From assembly GCA_963840075.1 (NCBI GenBank), contig CAWIXS010000026.1:29115-93114 (forward strand): a stretch of DNA of 64,000 bases. The letters are read 5' to 3'. Shown one piece after another: positions 35,153-44,056 of this stretch. Numbering within the stretch: position 1 is the stretch's first letter; each line of letters begins with the position of its first letter. The stretch comes from AWTP1-13 sp963840075 (GTDB taxonomy: Bacteria; Pseudomonadota; Alphaproteobacteria; Rhizobiales; Hyphomicrobiaceae). Below the pieces are notes generated by a model. The model was not told the origin of the DNA and ran no database searches. It worked only from the letters and a program-made list of their open reading frames with translations. The position numbers and the translations under genes are program-made.

Positions 35153-37240
35153 TCATGCCCCCCTCCCCACCGTGATCCGCAGGTTGCCGATCTGGTCCAC
35201 CACCGCGACGGCGCCGGGCTCGACCACCGTGGTGGCATCGACCTGCTGCACCACGGCCGGCCCTTCGATGCGGTCTCCCGGCCGCAGCCGGTCGCGGGCA
35301 TGGATGGAGGCCGATTGCCACCGTCCGTCGGCGTACAGATCGCGCTCGCCGATCAGCGCCGGCCCGTCGCCGGTGCCCGCAAGCGTCGCCAGCGCAAGTC
35401 CCCGCCGCTTGCCGATCACCGAGGTGACCAGGTTCACCAGCACGGCGCGGATCTCGGGCAGGCGCACGCGGAAGCGGGCAAAATAGGCCTCCTCGAAGGC
35501 CGCCTGCAGCGCCTCGCGGCCGATCGCGGGCGAGGGAATGGCGACGCGGATCAGATGGGTCTGGCCGCGGAACTGCATGTCGGCGCCATGCAGCACCACC
35601 GTCTCGACGATCTCGTCGCGCTCCGCCGCGTTGATCGCCTCGCCCTGGGCGCGCTGGGCCTCCAGCGTCGACTTGACGAGGCCCATGTCGAGCGTGGCGA
35701 GCGGCGCGTTGACGGTGTTGACGAGGTCCTGGCGCAGATCGGCGACCAGGCAGCCCAGCGCATTGGTGAGCCCCGGCCGCGCCGGCACCAGCACCTCGGG
35801 GATGCCCAGCTCGCGCGCGATCGCCACGGCATGCAGCGGCCCCGCCCCGCCGAAGGCGAACAGCACGAAGTCGCGCGGATCGTAGCCGCGCGACAAGGAA
35901 ACGAGCCGGATGGCGCCGGCCATGTGGGTGTTGGCGAGCGTGAGGACGGCGGCGGCGGCACCCTCGATGGAAAAGCCGAGCGGCCCGGCCAGCCGGTCGC
36001 GGATGGCGGCGCGCACCGCGTTCACGTCCACGGCGCCCTCGACGGCCGTCAGCCCGGCGGGATCGAGCCGGCCGAGCACCAGATTGGCATCGGTGATGGT
36101 GGGCTCGCTGCCGCCGCGCCGGTAGCAGATCGGCCCCGGCGTCGAGCCGGCGGACTCCGGGCCGACCTTCAGCACGCCGGCCGCGTTCAGCGACGCGATG
36201 GAGCCGCCGCCGGCGCCGACCGAGCGCACGTCCACCATCGGCACGTGGATCGGCAGGCCGTAGTCGATGGCAAGCTCGGAGGACACCTCCGGCACACCGC
36301 CGTGGATCAGCGCCACGTCGGTGGAGGTGCCGCCCATGTCGTAGGTGATGGCATTGGCAAGGCCCGACTGGGCGAGCGTGGCTGCCGCCGCGATCACCCC
36401 CGAGGCCGGCCCGGACATCACCGTCTTGGCCGCATCCCGGGCGACGAGGCGCGAGGAGACGGTGCCGCCGTTGCCGTTCATGACCAGGAGGTCGCGCGCA
36501 AAGCCGCGCGCCTCCAGCTCGCCCTGCAGGCGGCGCACGTAGCGGTCGAGGATCGGCTGCACCGCGGCGTTCACGGAGGCCGTGGTGCCGCGCTCGTACT
36601 CACGGTACTCGGAGAGCAGCTCGTGGCCCAGCGTGACGTAGCCGTTGGGCCACAGCGCGCGCACGATCTCGCCCGCGCGCAGCTCGTGCGCCGGGTTGGC
36701 ATAGGCGTGCAGGAAATGAACGACGACGCTCTCGCAGCCCTTCTCGAGAAGGGCACGGGCGGCTGCAGCGACGGCGGCCTCGTCGAGCGGACGCAGGACA
36801 TTGCCTTGGGCGTCCATGCGCTCGCCGACCTCGATGCGGCGGTCGCGGGGAATGAGCGGCTGGAACACGCCGGTCATGCCGTAGGGCCGCGGCCGGGTGC
36901 GGCGGCCCAGCTCCAGGGTATCGCGGAAGCCGGCGGTGGTGATGAGCCCGACGCGGGCGATCTTGCGCTCCAGAATGGCGTTGGTGGTGGCTGTCGTGCC
37001 GTGGATCAGCAGGTCGAGATCTGCGGGCGCGACGCCGGCCACGGCGATCGCCGCCAGCACGCCGTCGGTCTGGTTGGGGAGGGTGGTGAGCACCTTGCCC
37101 AAGCGCACCCTGGACCCGTCCGGGCCCGTCTCGTGAACCAGGATGTCCGTGAAGGTGCCGCCAACGTCGATGCCGCTGACGCGGCGCCAACGCGGCTGCG
37201 CGGCAACCGACCCGGCCCCCGTAGAACCCAACGGCGCCAC
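35153..37240 (-). CDS. hyuA: Hydantoinase/oxoprolinase subunit A
   Basis: A 695-residue HyuA-type subunit with the ASKHA ATPase fold. It shows GIDVGGTFTDILVHETG near the start, LIHGTTATTNAILERK, TVMSGPASGVIAAAATLAQS, AITYDMGGTSTDVALI and LFAFGGAGPLHAVAIARELG. It binds ATP and the cyclic amide and works with HyuB. The GTG at 37240 is the earliest start; the family motif begins at residue 23, so a later start is also possible. It is the second gene of the minus-strand catabolic block. Confidence 0.93.
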   Translation of the reverse strand: MAPLGSTGAGSVAAQPRWRRVSGIDVGGTFTDILVHETGPDGSRVRLGKVLTTLPNQTDGVLAAIAVAGVAPADLDLLIHGTTATTNAILERKIARVGLITTAGFRDTLELGRRTRPRPYGMTGVFQPLIPRDRRIEVGERMDAQGNVLRPLDEAAVAAAARALLEKGCESVVVHFLHAYANPAHELRAGEIVRALWPNGYVTLGHELLSEYREYERGTTASVNAAVQPILDRYVRRLQGELEARGFARDLLVMNGNGGTVSSRLVARDAAKTVMSGPASGVIAAAATLAQSGLANAITYDMGGTSTDVALIHGGVPEVSSELAIDYGLPIHVPMVDVRSVGAGGGSIASLNAAGVLKVGPESAGSTPGPICYRRGGSEPTITDANLVLGRLDPAGLTAVEGAVDVNAVRAAIRDRLAGPLGFSIEGAAAAVLTLANTHMAGAIRLVSLSRGYDPRDFVLFAFGGAGPLHAVAIARELGIPEVLVPARPGLTNALGCLVADLRQDLVNTVNAPLATLDMGLVKSTLEAQRAQGEAINAAERDEIVETVVLHGADMQFRGQTHLIRVAIPSPAIGREALQAAFEEAYFARFRVRLPEIRAVLVNLVTSVIGKRRGLALATLAGTGDGPALIGERDLYADGRWQSASIHARDRLRPGDRIEGPAVVQQVDATTVVEPGAVAVVDQIGNLRITVGRGA

Positions 37241-37293
37241 TCCCTATGACGCGATGACGCGCCCAGCCTGCGATCTCCCCGTATTAAGGCAAC

Positions 37294-37340
37294 AGGGCAG
37301 CATGGCAATAGGGCAGCATGGCAATAGGGCCTGCTGCCCT
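37294..37340. repeat. Two tandem 16-base repeats and a hairpin at the SDR stop codon
   Basis: AGGGCAGCATGGCAAT occurs twice in direct order (37294-37309 and 37310-37325). The second copy's AGGGCAGCA pairs perfectly with TGCTGCCCT at 37332-37340, which overlaps the SDR stop codon. The hairpin could slow or end transcription between the SDR and hyuA. Confidence 0.6.
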
Positions 37341-38076
37341 AGTTGAAGTGCATCCCGCCATTGACCTGGATCGTCTGCCCGGTCAGGTAGGGATTGCCGA
37401 TCACCATCAGCACGGCCTGCGCCACCTCCTCCGGCAGGCCGAGGCGGCCCAGCGGCACCTTGGCCGCGGCCTCGGCGGGCGCCGGGAGCATCTCGGTGTC
37501 GATCAGCGAGGGGGCCACCGCATTGACGGTGATGCCCTCCTTGACCAGCCGTGCCGCATAGCCGCGCGTCAGCCCCTCCATGCCCGCCTTGGAGGCGTTG
37601 TAGTGGAGGCCCACCACCCCCGCACCGCGGGCAGCGCCCGAGGAGATGTTGACGATACGCCCCCAGCGCTGCCGGCGCATGTGCGCCAGCACCGCCTGGG
37701 TGCAGAGGAAGGCCGACTTCAGGTTGACCGCGAGAGTGAGGTCGAAGTCGGCCTCGGTGAGCTCCTCGAGGCTGCGGTGCAGGGCCACGCCGGCATTGTT
37801 GACGAGCACGTCGACGGGGCCCAGCTCCCCTGCCACGGCCGCAGCCATGGCCGCAACCGCCCGTCCGTCCGAGACATCGGCCTGCACCGGCATGGCCTTG
37901 CGGCCGAGCCCCCGGATGGCAGCGGCGACGCCATTCGCCGCCTCCGCGCGCTGCCTGTAGTTCACCGCGACGCTGGCGCCGGCCTCGGCGAGTGCAAGCG
38001 CCACCGCCTTGCCGATGCCGCGCGCGGCCCCGGTGACGAGCGCGCAGCGGTTGCTCAGATCGATCGTGCTGGACAT
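37339..38076 (-). CDS. Short-chain dehydrogenase/reductase (FabG-like)
   Basis: A 245-residue classical SDR with ALVTGAARGIGKAVALALAE, NNAGVALHRS, IVNISSGAARGAG, YNASKAGMEG (Y-x3-K) and GQTIQVNGGMHFN at the end. It is the first gene of the minus-strand block that continues with hyuA, hyuB and the hydroxylase, 98 bases upstream of hyuA. GGAGAGG precedes the ATG. It may oxidise or reduce a ring-opened intermediate, but that is inference from position. Confidence 0.88.
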   Translation of the reverse strand: MSSTIDLSNRCALVTGAARGIGKAVALALAEAGASVAVNYRQRAEAANGVAAAIRGLGRKAMPVQADVSDGRAVAAMAAAVAGELGPVDVLVNNAGVALHRSLEELTEADFDLTLAVNLKSAFLCTQAVLAHMRRQRWGRIVNISSGAARGAGVVGLHYNASKAGMEGLTRGYAARLVKEGITVNAVAPSLIDTEMLPAPAEAAAKVPLGRLGLPEEVAQAVLMVIGNPYLTGQTIQVNGGMHFN

Positions 38077-38188
38077 CTCTTCGCCTCTCCGCCGGTCCTT
38101 CTCGCGCCCTGCACCCCACCTCGACAGAAGCTCGAATCACTCATACTCCCGTCCGCAGGAGACAGGCACCGCACGCGCCGAGCGCCCA

Positions 38189-38839
38189 TTGGAATCGAGC
38201 CTCTATCTTCCGGTCAAGCGCTACCTCGAGAAGCTCGGCTACGAGGTCAAGGGCGAGGTCTGCGGCTGCGATCTGGTGGCGCTCGGCGAAGGCGCACCGC
38301 CGGTCGTGGTGATCGGCGAGCTGAAGCTCGCCTTCACCCTGGACCTGGTGCTGCAGGCGGTCGACCGCACAACCGCCAGCGACGAGGTCTGGCTGGCGGT
38401 ACGCGCATCGCGGCGCGGGCGCGGGCGGGAGAGCGACCCGCGCGTGCGCAAGCTCTGCAGGCTCCTGGGCCTGGGGCTGATGTCGGTCTCAGCGTCCGGC
38501 AGCATCGAGGTCCTGGTCGAGCCGGTCCCGTGGCGGCCCCGGCGTGATGCCAGGCGCCGCTCGCGCATCGTCGAGGAGCACCGCCGGCGCCGCGGTGATC
38601 CCTCCGTGGGCGGCAGCACGCGCCAGCCCATCATGACGGCCTATCGCCAGCAGGCGCTGGCGTGCGCAGCCGCATTGGAGGCGGGACCTGCGCGGCCGCG
38701 CGAGCTGAAACCCGGGCTGCCCGATGCACCGAAGATCCTGCTCAGGAATGTCTACGGCTGGTTCGTGAGGGTCGAGCGCGGGATCTACGCGCTCTCCGAC
38801 GGCGGCAAGGCGGCCCTGGTGCGATGGAAGACCCCATGA
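38189..38839 (+). CDS. DUF2161 family putative PD-(D/E)XK protein
   Basis: About 216 residues with SLYLPVKRYLEKLGYEVKGE, CGCDLVALGEG and VVVIGELKLAFTLDLVLQAV, the D...ExK pattern that led this family to be described as PD-(D/E)XK-like. The C-terminus ends VRVERGIYALSDGGKAALVRW, a winged-helix-like segment. No ATG fits. The TTG at 38189 coincides with the family start, but its ribosome-binding site is poor. An AGGAGA about 30 bases upstream has no start codon at the proper distance, so the true start is uncertain. Confidence 0.75.
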   Translation: MESSLYLPVKRYLEKLGYEVKGEVCGCDLVALGEGAPPVVVIGELKLAFTLDLVLQAVDRTTASDEVWLAVRASRRGRGRESDPRVRKLCRLLGLGLMSVSASGSIEVLVEPVPWRPRRDARRRSRIVEEHRRRRGDPSVGGSTRQPIMTAYRQQALACAAALEAGPARPRELKPGLPDAPKILLRNVYGWFVRVERGIYALSDGGKAALVRWKTP

Positions 38840-38904
38840 CCCGGAAGTAGCCATGGGGTCCCGCCGGTACGCGGCCGGTTGGAGCGCCGCCGCCGGCGCG
38901 GGGG

Positions 38905-39621
38905 CTAGGCGGCGTCCGCCTCGTTCCCTTCCATGCTCCGCAGCCGCTCGATGTCGAGCAGACGCACGCAGCTCGCCTGAGGCAGCTCGATGAGGCCGAG
39001 CATCCTGAGCTTGGTGAAGGTGCGGCTGACCGTCTCGATGGTGAGACCGAGGAAGTCGGCGATGTCGGTGCGCGTCATCGGCAGGTCGAAAACCTGCGGG
39101 TCCTGCCCCTTGCGCTGGTTGCGGCGGGAGAGCGCGAGGAGGAACGCGATGAGGCGCTCGCACGCGCTGCGCTGGCCGGTGGTGAGCAGCAGCTCGCGCG
39201 TGGCGGCCAGCTCGTTCGCCAGCGCCTCGTAGAGGCGGAAGCCGAGCCGCGGGTCCTGGCGCGCGATGTGGCTCAGCGCCGAGAAGGGCAGACAGCGCAG
39301 GCGGGTCGGCTTGATGGCCTGCGCATTGATCACATACTCGCCCTGCGCGCCGAGGCCGATGAAATCACCGGGATAGGCGAACCCGAGGACCTGGCGCCTG
39401 CCGTCGCACAGCACCTTGTAGAGAGCCACGGCACCCGTCTCGACCTGGTAGAGGTGGGTCGCCTGGTCGCCCTCGGCGAACACGAACTCCTTGGCCTCGA
39501 CCCGGCGCAGCAACGCCTTGGCGAGGCGCTGATCCAGGCCGACAGGCTCGTCGCTATCGTGTCCAACGTACTTGAGGGAAGGCTCGCGGGTCAAAGCGGC
39601 GGTCGGTGTGGGTGACAGCAT
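38905..39621 (-). CDS. Crp/Fnr family regulator, FixK-like
   Basis: A 238-residue regulator. Residues about 30-150 form a cyclic-nucleotide-like sensor barrel (FVFAEGDQATHLYQVETGAV, FAYPGDFIGLGAQGEY). The helix-turn-helix is MTRTDIADFLGLTIETVSRT; its E..SR pattern is that of FNR and FixK and predicts TTGAT-N4-ATCAA binding. It lacks the N-terminal FNR cysteine cluster, so it does not carry its own Fe-S oxygen sensor. In rhizobia, FixK is activated by the FixLJ oxygen system; no fixLJ is seen here. It is the likely reader of the boxes at 41.9-58.6 kb. Confidence 0.87.
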   Translation of the reverse strand: MLSPTPTAALTREPSLKYVGHDSDEPVGLDQRLAKALLRRVEAKEFVFAEGDQATHLYQVETGAVALYKVLCDGRRQVLGFAYPGDFIGLGAQGEYVINAQAIKPTRLRCLPFSALSHIARQDPRLGFRLYEALANELAATRELLLTTGQRSACERLIAFLLALSRRNQRKGQDPQVFDLPMTRTDIADFLGLTIETVSRTFTKLRMLGLIELPQASCVRLLDIERLRSMEGNEADAA

Positions 39622-39812
39622 GATCTCTCTCCTCGTGTGCTATGTCCCCCACTAAACCTGCTTCACGTCGCCTCCGTTTCATCGCCCCGGTCATGAAATG
39701 TCAGAGTTTGTCGCAAGCCCGTGCGCCCGTTGCGCGGAACTCGGCTCCACAGACGCCCGCAAGGAGCGGCGCGGCGCAGCTCGGGCTTCGCCGCAGCCAG
39801 GAGGGGGCGGTT

Positions 39813-40511
39813 TCACCCGTCCGTGGGTGCCCGCGGCGCGCCCTCGGGGCGCGCCGTGCTCCCGTCCACGGCATCCAGGATGTCCACCACGTCATCGTCG
39901 CTCAGCTGGTGAAAATCGCGGTAGTGGAGGCCGATGGCCGTGAACGGGCGCGGCATCTCCAGGCAGATCACGTCGTCGACCTCGGGCCGCAGCCCCTCGA
40001 TCGTCTCTGCGGGCGCAACCGGCACGGCGAGGATCAGCGCCCTGGGCTTGCGGCGCCGCAGCGCCTTCAGGGCAACGCGCACGCTGGCGCCGGTGGCAAT
40101 GCCGTCGTCGACCAGGATCAGCGTCCTGCCCTCGAGAGGCACGCGGGGCCTGTCGCGCAGGTAGGCCTTGCGCCGCCGCTCGATCTCCGCCAGCTCGCGC
40201 TTTGTCGCCCGCTCCAGATAGTCGCGGCCGATCCCGCTCAGCTTGACGACATCCTCGTTGGTCACGAGCTCGGCGTCGCCGCCGTCGACCACCGCCGCGG
40301 CGGCAAGCTCCGGCTGGTAGGGCACGCCTATCTTGCGCACGAGCACGAGGTCCAGGGGGGCGCCCAGCACGCGCGCGACCTCGGCGGCAACCGGCACCCC
40401 GCCGCGCGGAAGCGCAAGCACGACAGGGTCTGTGAAATGCCTCTTTGCGAGAGCCTGGGCGAGCGCCCGGGCGAGAGCCTGCCCGGCCGTCCGGCGGTCC
40501 GCAAATGCCAT
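39813..40511 (-). CDS. Phosphoribosyltransferase-domain protein
   Basis: A 232-residue protein with the type I phosphoribosyltransferase fold: VVLALPRGGVPVAAEVAR at the start and the PRPP loop LILVDDGIATGASVRVAL near residue 120. The C-terminus has VDDVICLEMPRPFTAIGLHY. Such proteins are common in stress and dormancy regions but their substrates are unknown. It lies 76 bases downstream of the hsp20 gene on the same strand, with no box of its own, so it may be co-transcribed. Confidence 0.87.
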   Translation of the reverse strand: MAFADRRTAGQALARALAQALAKRHFTDPVVLALPRGGVPVAAEVARVLGAPLDLVLVRKIGVPYQPELAAAAVVDGGDAELVTNEDVVKLSGIGRDYLERATKRELAEIERRRKAYLRDRPRVPLEGRTLILVDDGIATGASVRVALKALRRRKPRALILAVPVAPAETIEGLRPEVDDVICLEMPRPFTAIGLHYRDFHQLSDDDVVDILDAVDGSTARPEGAPRAPTDG

Positions 40512-40587
40512 GTTGATGCCTCGGTCCGCGGGAGACAACGGCGGCCGCACCGATGCGCAGGCCGCCAGTCCAACGCTCGGAACGCCC

Positions 40588-41088
40588 TCAGTCGTTCTTG
40601 CGGATCTCGATCTTGCGCTCCGACTTCACCGCCTCTGGCCGCTTCGGTGCGGTGATCGTCAGCACGCCCTTGTCGAAGCGCGCCTCGACCTGGCTGTCGT
40701 CGATCGTATCGGGCAGGCGCAACGTGCGCTCGAACGCGCCGAAGCTGCGCTCGGAGCGGTAGTAGGTCTCGTCCTTCTCCTCGCGCTCGTCCCTCTTCTC
40801 GCCCTTGATGGTGAGCATGCCGTTGGCGAGCGTGACGGTCACGTCCTTCTCCTCCACGCCCGGCAGCTCCGCCTCGATCACGAAGGCTTGGCCGTTCTCG
40901 CGCACGTCGAGCTCGGGCACGACCATCGATCCTGCGCCGCCGGCGCCGCCCGTGCGCCGCAAGGCGCTCGGCCAGCCGGTATCGAACCGCTCGAACATGC
41001 GGTCCATCTCGTCGCGCATCGCCGAGAAGATGTCGCGGGGACGCGACACCGAGGTCTCGGGCGACTTGGTCATCTCAGTCTTTGCCAT
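40588..41088 (-). CDS. Hsp20/alpha-crystallin small heat-shock protein
   Basis: A 166-residue chaperone that holds unfolding proteins without ATP. The alpha-crystallin domain spans about residues 57-160, with VPELDVRENGQAFVIEAELP, SFGAFERTLRLPDTID and VEARFDKGVLTITAPKRPEA. The ATG at 41088 follows a GGAAGGAG stretch. A near-match FNR/FixK site (one mismatch) lies at 41180-41193. Confidence 0.93.
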   Translation of the reverse strand: MAKTEMTKSPETSVSRPRDIFSAMRDEMDRMFERFDTGWPSALRRTGGAGGAGSMVVPELDVRENGQAFVIEAELPGVEEKDVTVTLANGMLTIKGEKRDEREEKDETYYRSERSFGAFERTLRLPDTIDDSQVEARFDKGVLTITAPKRPEAVKSERKIEIRKND

Positions 41089-41179
41089 CGCGCTTGCTCC
41101 TTCCTCTGCTTGATCCGCCCGCAGCGGGCTCGTCGGCCTGGGGCATGCCCGTGGATAGGGGGCCACCCGTTAACGAGCA

Positions 41180-41193
41180 TTGATCGAAAGCAA
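41180..41193. promoter_or_regulatory. Near-match FNR/FixK box upstream of hsp20
   Basis: TTGATCGAAAGCAA differs from TTGAY-N4-RTCAA at one base (AGCAA for ATCAA). It is centred about 98 bases before the hsp20 start, a little farther than the perfect boxes in this region. Confidence 0.4.
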
Positions 41194-41340
41194 ACTCCTC
41201 GGGCTCATGGTTCCTCATTCAGCAATCCAGCAATCCGCCAATCGCGGTGCCGCGGCGGAGCCTATCGCCGCCTCGGGCCGCTGATGACTGCCGGCTCGCG
41301 CTGCAGGCGGGGCGCGGGTGCGCTGCGCCGCTCTTCCTGG

Positions 41341-41805
41341 TCAGAGGCGGCTTTCGCCAGACTCGCACGAAAGCCCGAGCTGCGACAGGCCTTCCTCCAG
41401 ATAGTCGCCCAGCAGCGGCATTCCCAGGAGATAGCTGGCGGTGTGGCTGCCGTGGCTCACGTGCGCCCGCGCGGCCTCCTGGCGCAGCGTGGGCCAATCC
41501 TCGATGGTGTTGTCGTCCCGGCCCAGCCACGCGAGCGCGACGAGGTCGACCTGCTCGTCCTCCGAAAGGTCGGTGATGGCGGACGTGAGCTCCTCCAGAA
41601 CCGGGTCGTCCGGGTGATCCTCGAGCACGGAGATCATGCTGTCGTCCGCCGCATTGGAGCCCTCGTCGGGGTCGGTGACGACGTCCTTGGCATCGAACTC
41701 GCGCGCCTTGACGATGATGAAGCACACGGTCTCTGGTTTCACGGTGAGGGAGGGCGCCTCGTCGTCCGAGCGCGCCTCCACTGGCGTCGATTGCTCGCCT
41801 GGCAT
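41341..41805 (-). CDS. DUF3775-domain protein
   Basis: A 154-residue acidic protein with LTVKPETVCFIIVKAREFDA, a stretch of acidic residues, and then LTSAITDLSEDEQVDLVALAW followed by WLGR and SYLLGMPLLGDYLEEGLSQL. These are the features of DUF3775, found mainly in alphaproteobacteria and of unknown function. A perfect FNR/FixK box lies 82 bases upstream, so it is probably induced under low oxygen. Confidence 0.78.
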   Translation of the reverse strand: MPGEQSTPVEARSDDEAPSLTVKPETVCFIIVKAREFDAKDVVTDPDEGSNAADDSMISVLEDHPDDPVLEELTSAITDLSEDEQVDLVALAWLGRDDNTIEDWPTLRQEAARAHVSHGSHTASYLLGMPLLGDYLEEGLSQLGLSCESGESRL

Positions 41806-41886
41806 TGCACGATCTCCGGCTGGCTGTCAGCTCTGGCCTTCTCTGGGGCGCGGCACGTGCGATAGCGCCGGTCGCGATGCGCCGAC

Positions 41887-41900
41887 TTGACCTCAATCAA
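41887..41900. promoter_or_regulatory. FNR/FixK box upstream of the DUF3775 gene
   Basis: TTGACCTCAATCAA is a perfect TTGAY-N4-RTCAA palindrome centred 88 bases before the start at 41805. That distance would allow a class II promoter with a leader of about 45 bases. Confidence 0.7.
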
Positions 41901-42256
41901 TTTGCAGGCGCGCCCGAGGAGACCCGCCCGTCCAGGACAACGCATCGGTAACGTTAATGCTTCGCCAAGCGGGGTTTTTCCCTTGTGCTTTGCGGCTGCC
42001 CCTCGCCCTGGCCGGGGAGAGGGGAGCGGGCGGCGCTCGTGGCGCGGATGCCCTCTCAGCCGGGCCTCGCCCACACCATCCGCTACGCGACGCGCAGTCA
42101 CCACCTCGCTGTTTCATCATTGTTCACCTTCGCGTGCAGCCGCTGTGGCACCGGCACGGCGATGCCGTTCATTTGCGCAGGATCAATGCGGCTCGCCGCC
42201 TGCCCGCCAAGATGCAAGCACCGAAGCAGCGCGCACATGCTCAAGGGAGAAGGCTC

Positions 42257-42283
42257 ATGGACCACGGGGAGCGCCAGCTATGA
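42257..42283 (+). other. Eight-codon mini-ORF overlapping the DUF2267 start
   Basis: AAGGGAGAAGG precedes an ATG at 42257 that opens MDHGERQL. Its TGA stop overlaps the ATG of the next gene in the sequence ATGA (42280-42283). The strong ribosome-binding site and four-base overlap suggest a coupling leader peptide, though a chance arrangement cannot be excluded. Confidence 0.4.
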
Positions 42284-42756
42284 CGACGGGACTCGACGTG
42301 TTCGACACCACCCTCCAGCAGACCAATCTCTGGCTCAAGGACCTCATGCAGCGCCTCGGCACCGAGGATCGCAGGCTCGCCTACCGGGTGCTGAGCCGGA
42401 CCCTGCATGCCGTGCGCGACCGCATCGGCCCGGACAACGCCGTGCACCTCGGAGCGCAGCTGCCCATGCTGGTGCGCGGCTTCTACTATGAAGGCTGGCA
42501 CATGGCCGGGACGCCCACCAAGGAGCGGCTGACGGAGGACTTCCTGGAGCACGTCAACTGCCACGTCCTGCGCGGGCTGCGCCTCGATCCCGAGAAGGCC
42601 GTTCGCGCCGTGTTCGAGGTGCTGTGCGACAGGCTCGATCCGGGCGAGATCGAGAAGGTCATCAAGGTGTTCCCGCCCGAGCTGCGCAACCTGTGGCCGG
42701 CTTCGCGTGCTCTTGTGCTCCGCGAGCGTGGCAGCGCACCCGCGCAGTACCTGTGA
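42280..42756 (+). CDS. DUF2267-domain protein
   Basis: A 158-residue protein with TTLQQTNLWLKDLMQRLG, DRRLAYRVLSRTLHAVRDRI and FYYEGWHMAGTPTKERLTED, the repeated helical pattern of DUF2267. These proteins accompany Hsp20, USP and CBS proteins in stress gene clusters; no biochemical role is known. The start at 42280 has GGGGAG upstream and a coupling mini-ORF. The C-terminal residues after FPPELRNLWP are unconserved-looking. Confidence 0.82.
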   Translation: MTTGLDVFDTTLQQTNLWLKDLMQRLGTEDRRLAYRVLSRTLHAVRDRIGPDNAVHLGAQLPMLVRGFYYEGWHMAGTPTKERLTEDFLEHVNCHVLRGLRLDPEKAVRAVFEVLCDRLDPGEIEKVIKVFPPELRNLWPASRALVLRERGSAPAQYL

Positions 42757-42885
42757 AATCTGGTGCCATCTGGCCCAGGTTCTGTTCGGCGGCTGCACGC
42801 AAAGTGCGATCGAAGCCTCGCGCTGCCCGGTCTTCCTGGCGCACTGAGGTGAGCCGATGCGCGCAGGCCGCGCGGGCACAGCCCA

Positions 42886-42899
42886 TTGATTCCCATCAA
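42886..42899. promoter_or_regulatory. FNR/FixK box upstream of the CBS-domain gene
   Basis: TTGATTCCCATCAA is a perfect canonical FNR/FixK palindrome, centred 80 bases before the ATG at 42973. A transcription start about 41 bases downstream would leave a short leader. Confidence 0.75.
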
Positions 42900-42972
42900 G
42901 GCGGATCGAACCCGGACCGGTAGCGTTTTGCAGGGGAGGGGACGAGCAGGAGATCCAGATCGGAGAAGTGCC

Positions 42973-43392
42973 ATGAAGGTCAAGGATGTGATGCACAAGG
43001 GCGCGGAGTGGGTGACCCCCGAGACGGCGGTGTCCGACATCGCCCAGAGGATGCGCGATCTCGATATCGGCGCCATCCCCGTCGGCGAGAACGACCGGCT
43101 GATCGGCATGGTGACGGACCGCGACATTGCCTGCCGCGGCGTAGCCAACGGCCAGGACAGCGCCAGCCTCACGGCGCGCGACGTGATGAGCAAGGGCATC
43201 TTCTACTGCAACGACTCGGAGGACCTGGAGGACGCCTTGCGCATCATGGAGCAGAAGCAGGTGCGCCGGCTCCCCGTCATCAACGACAAGAAGCGCATGG
43301 TGGGCATGCTCAGCATCGGCGACGTCGGCGACGCGGCCTCGCACGAGCTGACCGGCGAGGTGGTGGCCGCGGTGTCCGCGCATCACGCCTGA
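42973..43392 (+). CDS. CBS-domain-pair protein
   Basis: A 139-residue protein made of two CBS motifs: MKVKDVMHKGAEWVTPETAV and IGMVTDRDIACRGVAN in the first, ARDVMSKGIFYCNDSEDLED and RRLPVINDKKRMVGMLSIGD in the second. CBS pairs bind adenosyl ligands and sense energy state. It stands alone behind a perfect FixK box and is a likely member of the low-oxygen regulon. Confidence 0.9.
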   Translation: MKVKDVMHKGAEWVTPETAVSDIAQRMRDLDIGAIPVGENDRLIGMVTDRDIACRGVANGQDSASLTARDVMSKGIFYCNDSEDLEDALRIMEQKQVRRLPVINDKKRMVGMLSIGDVGDAASHELTGEVVAAVSAHHA

Positions 43393-43509
43393 GCCGCCCG
43401 AGCCGGCCTCCTCTCCGGCGTCCGGCGTCCGTTGCGAGCGGCTGGTGAGGGCTGCGCCGGCCGCTCGTCGCTCGAATGCAACGCGAGGGGAGAGTCATGC
43501 CGCAGGACG

Positions 43510-43999
43510 CACCCACCTGGCCTACGGGTTGATGCGCTGGGCGGGGATGGCGGTGCCGGCGCCAGAGGCATCCCTTCTGCCGGCACTGGGCCTGTTCCTC
43601 GCGTTCCTCCGTTGCGGGGCTGGGAGAGGAGCTGGGCTGGTGCGGCCATGCCATCGACCCGCTGCAGGAGCGCAGGGGCGCGCTCGGCGCGGCCATCTCC
43701 TCGGGCTCGTCTGGACGGCCTGGCACTTCATTGCGCTGCTGCAGGCGCGCCGGGCCCTCGCCTGGATCGCCTGGTGGTCGCTGGCTCCGCGTCATCGCCG
43801 TTTGGATTTACAACAACACCGGCAGGAGCGTACTCGCCGCGGCGTTGTTTCACGCCATGTGCAATGTGAGCTGGCAGCTGTTCCCGTGCACGCCTCGCGC
43901 TACGATCCGCGCTTTGTTGCGCCGATCGTCGCCATTGCCGCCGCAATCATCGCGTTTGATTGGGGACCGAGGACGCCGGCCCGCTGGTTCAGCGCCTGA
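43510..43999 (+). pseudogene. CPBP-family intramembrane protease remnant
   Basis: Pieces of a CPBP (Abi-like) membrane protease appear in successive frames: AGLGEELGWCGHAIDPLQER, then LGLVWTAWHFIALL, then VIAVWIYNNTGRSVLAAALF with FHAMCNVSWQL, then YDPRFVAPIVAIAAAIIAFD to the stop at 43999. At least three frameshifts are needed. The EExxxR active-site motif has lost its arginine (EELGWC). It is clearly decayed. Confidence 0.65.
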
Positions 44000-44056
44000 G
44001 CGCACACCCATCGGCCGTCCTCCCCGACAACAGGCGTCCCGCGCTGGAATCGCACC

